64,000 nt of DNA from Aromatoleum toluolicum (GTDB taxonomy: Bacteria; Pseudomonadota; Gammaproteobacteria; Burkholderiales; Rhodocyclaceae): positions 90,842-154,841 of the forward strand of contig NZ_WTVS01000004.1 of the NCBI RefSeq assembly GCF_012911005.2, in the 5' to 3' direction. Shown here in pieces: positions 62,067-64,000 of the stretch (position 1 is the stretch's first letter; each line of letters starts with the position of its first letter). A program made the translations under genes and the position numbers. The notes under the pieces are model-generated. The model was not told where the DNA came from and ran no database searches. It saw nothing but the letters and a program-made list of their open reading frames with translations.

Positions 62067-62399
62067 GTGGCCCGCACAGTGAAATTTACGACGGTCGTGG
62101 ACGGCGACCTGCTCGAGCGGGCGAAGGTCATCGCTGCCCAGGCCGATACCTCAATCAATGCCCGGTTCAACGCCGAACTCCGCTGCCTGGTCGAAACTTT
62201 CGAGGCTGCGGAAGCGTCGGGCAATCAGAATCTCCGAATCCTGCTCGATTTCTCCCTAGGGCGGATGGAAAGCCAGGCAGCCATGGAGGGGCTGGGCATC
62301 GAAAGCGAGGAAGGCCTCTTCCTACTCATGGCGCAGGCGCGGCTCCCGGATGCCGTAATTCAGGGGATGGTCGACCGCCTCGACTCGCTACCGTCCTGA
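62067..62399 (+). CDS. Small protein with ribbon-helix-helix-like N-terminus
   Basis: A 110-residue protein beginning at a GTG with GGGAGG 5 bases upstream. VKFTTVVDGDLLERAKVIAA, QADTSINARFNAELRCLVET suggest a CopG-like ribbon-helix-helix; the C-terminal half (MEGLGIESEEGLFLLMAQAR) is unclassified. It overlaps nothing and follows the Xre gene by 58 bp. It could be an antitoxin-type DNA binder. Confidence 0.5.
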   Translation: MARTVKFTTVVDGDLLERAKVIAAQADTSINARFNAELRCLVETFEAAEASGNQNLRILLDFSLGRMESQAAMEGLGIESEEGLFLLMAQARLPDAVIQGMVDRLDSLPS

Positions 62400-62978
62400 A
62401 GGGGGCGCTCGTTGCGATCGCCGCCCAACATTATTCTGCCGCCTGACGCCGGCCCCCTCATCATGCTTGCCGATGCCCTTGAGCGGCTATTCCAGGCAAG
62501 CCGACGTCTCAGACGACGCTGGCCCTTCTCCAAGGTGTCCTAGCAGATCGCCACATACACACGAACAAAAAAATCGTCGGACGAGTTGATGGTCGTTGCA
62601 ACGAGCGTGTCCTCGACAGTCGTATTCGAGCCCGGCTTGACCTTGCGTTTGGAGCGACCACGGGTTGATCGAACACCGCCCATTTTCGACATTGCACGAC
62701 GAACGACAGACAAATGTCGTCCCTCCCTTCGGACTGCACTTGCAGAAGGCACGATCCTGAAATCCGGTTCATCACCAGCGCGACGTGGTATCGCTATTTG
62801 CTTCGCGTGACCGGCCCGCAGCGGCTGAAACGTGGTCCGAAAACCGTCTGCGAGCACTCCGTCACTCCAGCTGGTGAGCTTCGACCAGCGCCATCGCCCC
62901 CGACAGAGTCCCCATCGAGACCTCCCGAGAGACGTTCCGAATGTCGCGCCAGCAATCAACACGCTTTCGGGATTCCGG
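62400..62978. other. Gene-poor stretch
   Basis: About 580 bp with overlapping open frames of low-complexity Arg/Ser-rich composition on both strands. None has a recognisable motif. It may be eroded coding DNA. Confidence 0.5.
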
Positions 62979-63236
62979 CTAGCGCGCACACAAGGGTGCA
63001 GCGTTCGGCCGCTCGATCGACTCGAGCGACAGATCGATGTCCAACTCGGGCCAGTACAGGTGACCGGGGGTCGGTCGGACGACGCGGCCAATCAGTTCGC
63101 GTGGCACTGCACGGAACCACGGAAACTGGTCGTAGGGTAGATGAAGACGTTGGCCGTCCAGCACCAGCGAAATCCCCTGATCCGTAATGGCCGTCACCGC
63201 CACGCCGCCTGAATTCGCCGTCTCACCGCTCGTCAT
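62979..63236 (-). CDS. DUF2442 family protein
   Basis: An 85-residue protein: VTAITDQGISLVLDGQRLHL, PYDQFPWFRAVPRELIGRVV, PTPGHLYWPELDIDLSLESI fit the DUF2442 pattern (short beta-rich protein often encoded with DUF4160 and in toxin-antitoxin-like pairs). The ATG has GGAGG 7 bases upstream. It follows the MbcA-like gene by 44 bp on the same strand. Confidence 0.72.
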   Translation of the reverse strand: MTSGETANSGGVAVTAITDQGISLVLDGQRLHLPYDQFPWFRAVPRELIGRVVRPTPGHLYWPELDIDLSLESIERPNAAPLCAR

Positions 63237-63280
63237 CGAGAGCCCTCCTTCGCGTCCGCCCGCGGTTCGCCAACACCCAC

Positions 63281-63775
63281 CTACACCGGGAGGCCGTAGA
63301 ACAGTTGCTTGAGAATCGTCTCGACCCTGCACAACCCGTCTTCCGACTCCAGCATGCTGCGGGGTGTTCGACCGCCCAACAGCGGATGTGGCATCGTCAG
63401 GAAGTTTTCCGCGAGCGCCCCGTCGTTCCAGACAAATCTCGCCAGCGCCTCAACTTCTTCCCGTCGGCTCACGGCCACGCTGCACGATGCGTCTTGGCAT
63501 GGCGTCAAATCCGTCCTCCCGTCAGGCACGTCCTCGACCGTGGCGTACCGAAGCATCGTTTGCATAAGCGCGGCGTCCGACAGCCCGGCAACAGGCACCC
63601 AGTCTGGACACAGGGCCTCGCCGTACCGACGCCAGAGTGCCGCCGCGCTCTGCGGCGAAACGTGATAGCCGCCCGACGTGGCCACCGCCACGAGCCGCGC
63701 AACGTCCTCGGCGTGCTCCTCCCGCGGATCAGGATCGGGCTCGTCGGTGCGTAGCCCCACAACCAAACGTTTCAT
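63281..63775 (-). CDS. MbcA/ParS/Xre-type antitoxin-like protein
   Basis: A 164-residue protein starting MKRLVVGLRTDEPDPDPREE. The N-terminal half is shared with the protein at 60099-60542. The C-terminal 50 residues (NDGALAENFLTMPHPLLGGR, TPRSMLESEDGLCRVETILK) are the toxin-binding domain of MbcA/ParS-type antitoxins. No RES-domain toxin is seen next to it; a DUF2442 gene follows. The stretch 63776-64000 holds no gene that I can support. Confidence 0.75.
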   Translation of the reverse strand: MKRLVVGLRTDEPDPDPREEHAEDVARLVAVATSGGYHVSPQSAAALWRRYGEALCPDWVPVAGLSDAALMQTMLRYATVEDVPDGRTDLTPCQDASCSVAVSRREEVEALARFVWNDGALAENFLTMPHPLLGGRTPRSMLESEDGLCRVETILKQLFYGLPV

Positions 63776-64000
63776 GTGTCGATGACCTCTTTGATCCCGG
63801 CCGCCCCGCTCATGCCCCTTCGATCGTCCGTCCGCCACGCGGTTCATCCCGGTAGCGCTCCCCCGGAGGAGGCCGGCCTTGCGGTCTCCATATGCCGTGC
63901 GTAATGTACGGTAACGGCCTTGCAGGTTAGGCGTGCCCCATACTCGTAGCGCTCCGGTAAACCAATTCACGTCCCCCCCACCTCTCCCGCCCCCTATGAC

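Noticed and set aside
62540..63091. Minus-strand frame of 183 codons
   Set aside because: Ser/Arg-rich, overlaps the DUF2442 gene, and has no ribosome site or motif.
1..64000. CRISPR array, tRNA or rRNA genes
   Set aside because: No regularly spaced direct repeats and no tRNA- or rRNA-like sequence were seen on reading both strands.

Overview
The window (about 63-65 % GC, no rRNA or tRNA gene seen) looks like part of the genome of a denitrifying betaproteobacterium of the Azoarcus/Aromatoleum/Thauera kind. This is inferred from gene content: BadH/BadI-like ring-cleavage genes, benzoyl-CoA-reductase-like subunits, many acyl-CoA dehydrogenases served by one ETF/ETF-QO set, and a DUF1302/DUF1329/RND module.

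The left two thirds (1-42.8 kb) is a catabolic island for CoA-bound, probably alicyclic and methyl-branched acids such as terpenoid- or steroid-like compounds. Its parts are: (i) 0-6 kb, minus strand: ETF-QO (partial), etfA, etfB, then an operon of an acetoacetyl-CoA-synthetase-like ligase, an SDR and a MarR regulator. (ii) 6.1-14.1 kb, plus strand: an eight-gene operon with an HMG-CoA-synthase-like/DUF35 fusion, SCP-x-type thiolase, BadH-like dehydrogenase, BadI-like ring hydrolase, a FadJ-like hydratase, two small MaoC hydratases and a CoA-transferase. (iii) 14.2-18.9 kb: acyl-CoA dehydrogenase, UspA, an SDR without its catalytic Tyr/Lys, and MarR and TetR regulators. (iv) 25.0-19.0 kb, minus strand: a five-gene operon of two benzoyl-CoA reductase/2-hydroxyacyl-CoA dehydratase-type subunits, one ATPase activator, an alpha-methylacyl-CoA racemase and an acyl-CoA dehydrogenase, behind a duplicated palindromic operator. 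(v) 25.2-28.5 kb: SDR, acyl-CoA dehydrogenase, DUF2889. (vi) 35.3-28.6 kb, minus strand: DUF1302, DUF1329, YCF48-like and RND/MMPL proteins, probably envelope traffic of the hydrophobic substrate. (vii) 40.4-35.7 kb, minus strand: MaoC hydratase, CitE-like lyase, acyl-CoA dehydrogenase and acyl-CoA ligase; then a thiolase and a transglutaminase-like protein on the plus strand.

The working model, which is inference, is: CoA activation (two ligases, one CoA-transferase), alpha-epimer correction (racemase), ATP-driven low-potential reduction or dehydration (the three-component enzyme), ring oxidation and hydrolytic opening (BadH/BadI), beta-oxidation of the branched chain, and final cleavage by thiolase/CitE. 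Eight intergenic sites share a 19-bp AT-rich motif resembling a MarR-type operator. This suggests that the two paralogous MarR proteins coordinate most of these units, while the reductase operon has its own operator.

The right third (42.8-64 kb) is a decayed mobile/defence region. It holds integrase and IS5 fragments, a CoA-transferase remnant, VapBC and a broken vapC copy, a GNAT/DUF1778 toxin-antitoxin pair, a RepB stub with a DUF3987 protein, an HNH nuclease, a frameshifted DrmC-like phospholipase-D protein, HipBA with an operator array, a TOTE-type primase-helicase that has lost its DEAH segment, DUF429 and DUF2442 proteins, and two related MbcA/ParS-type antitoxin-like proteins. Several genes there are truncated or damaged.
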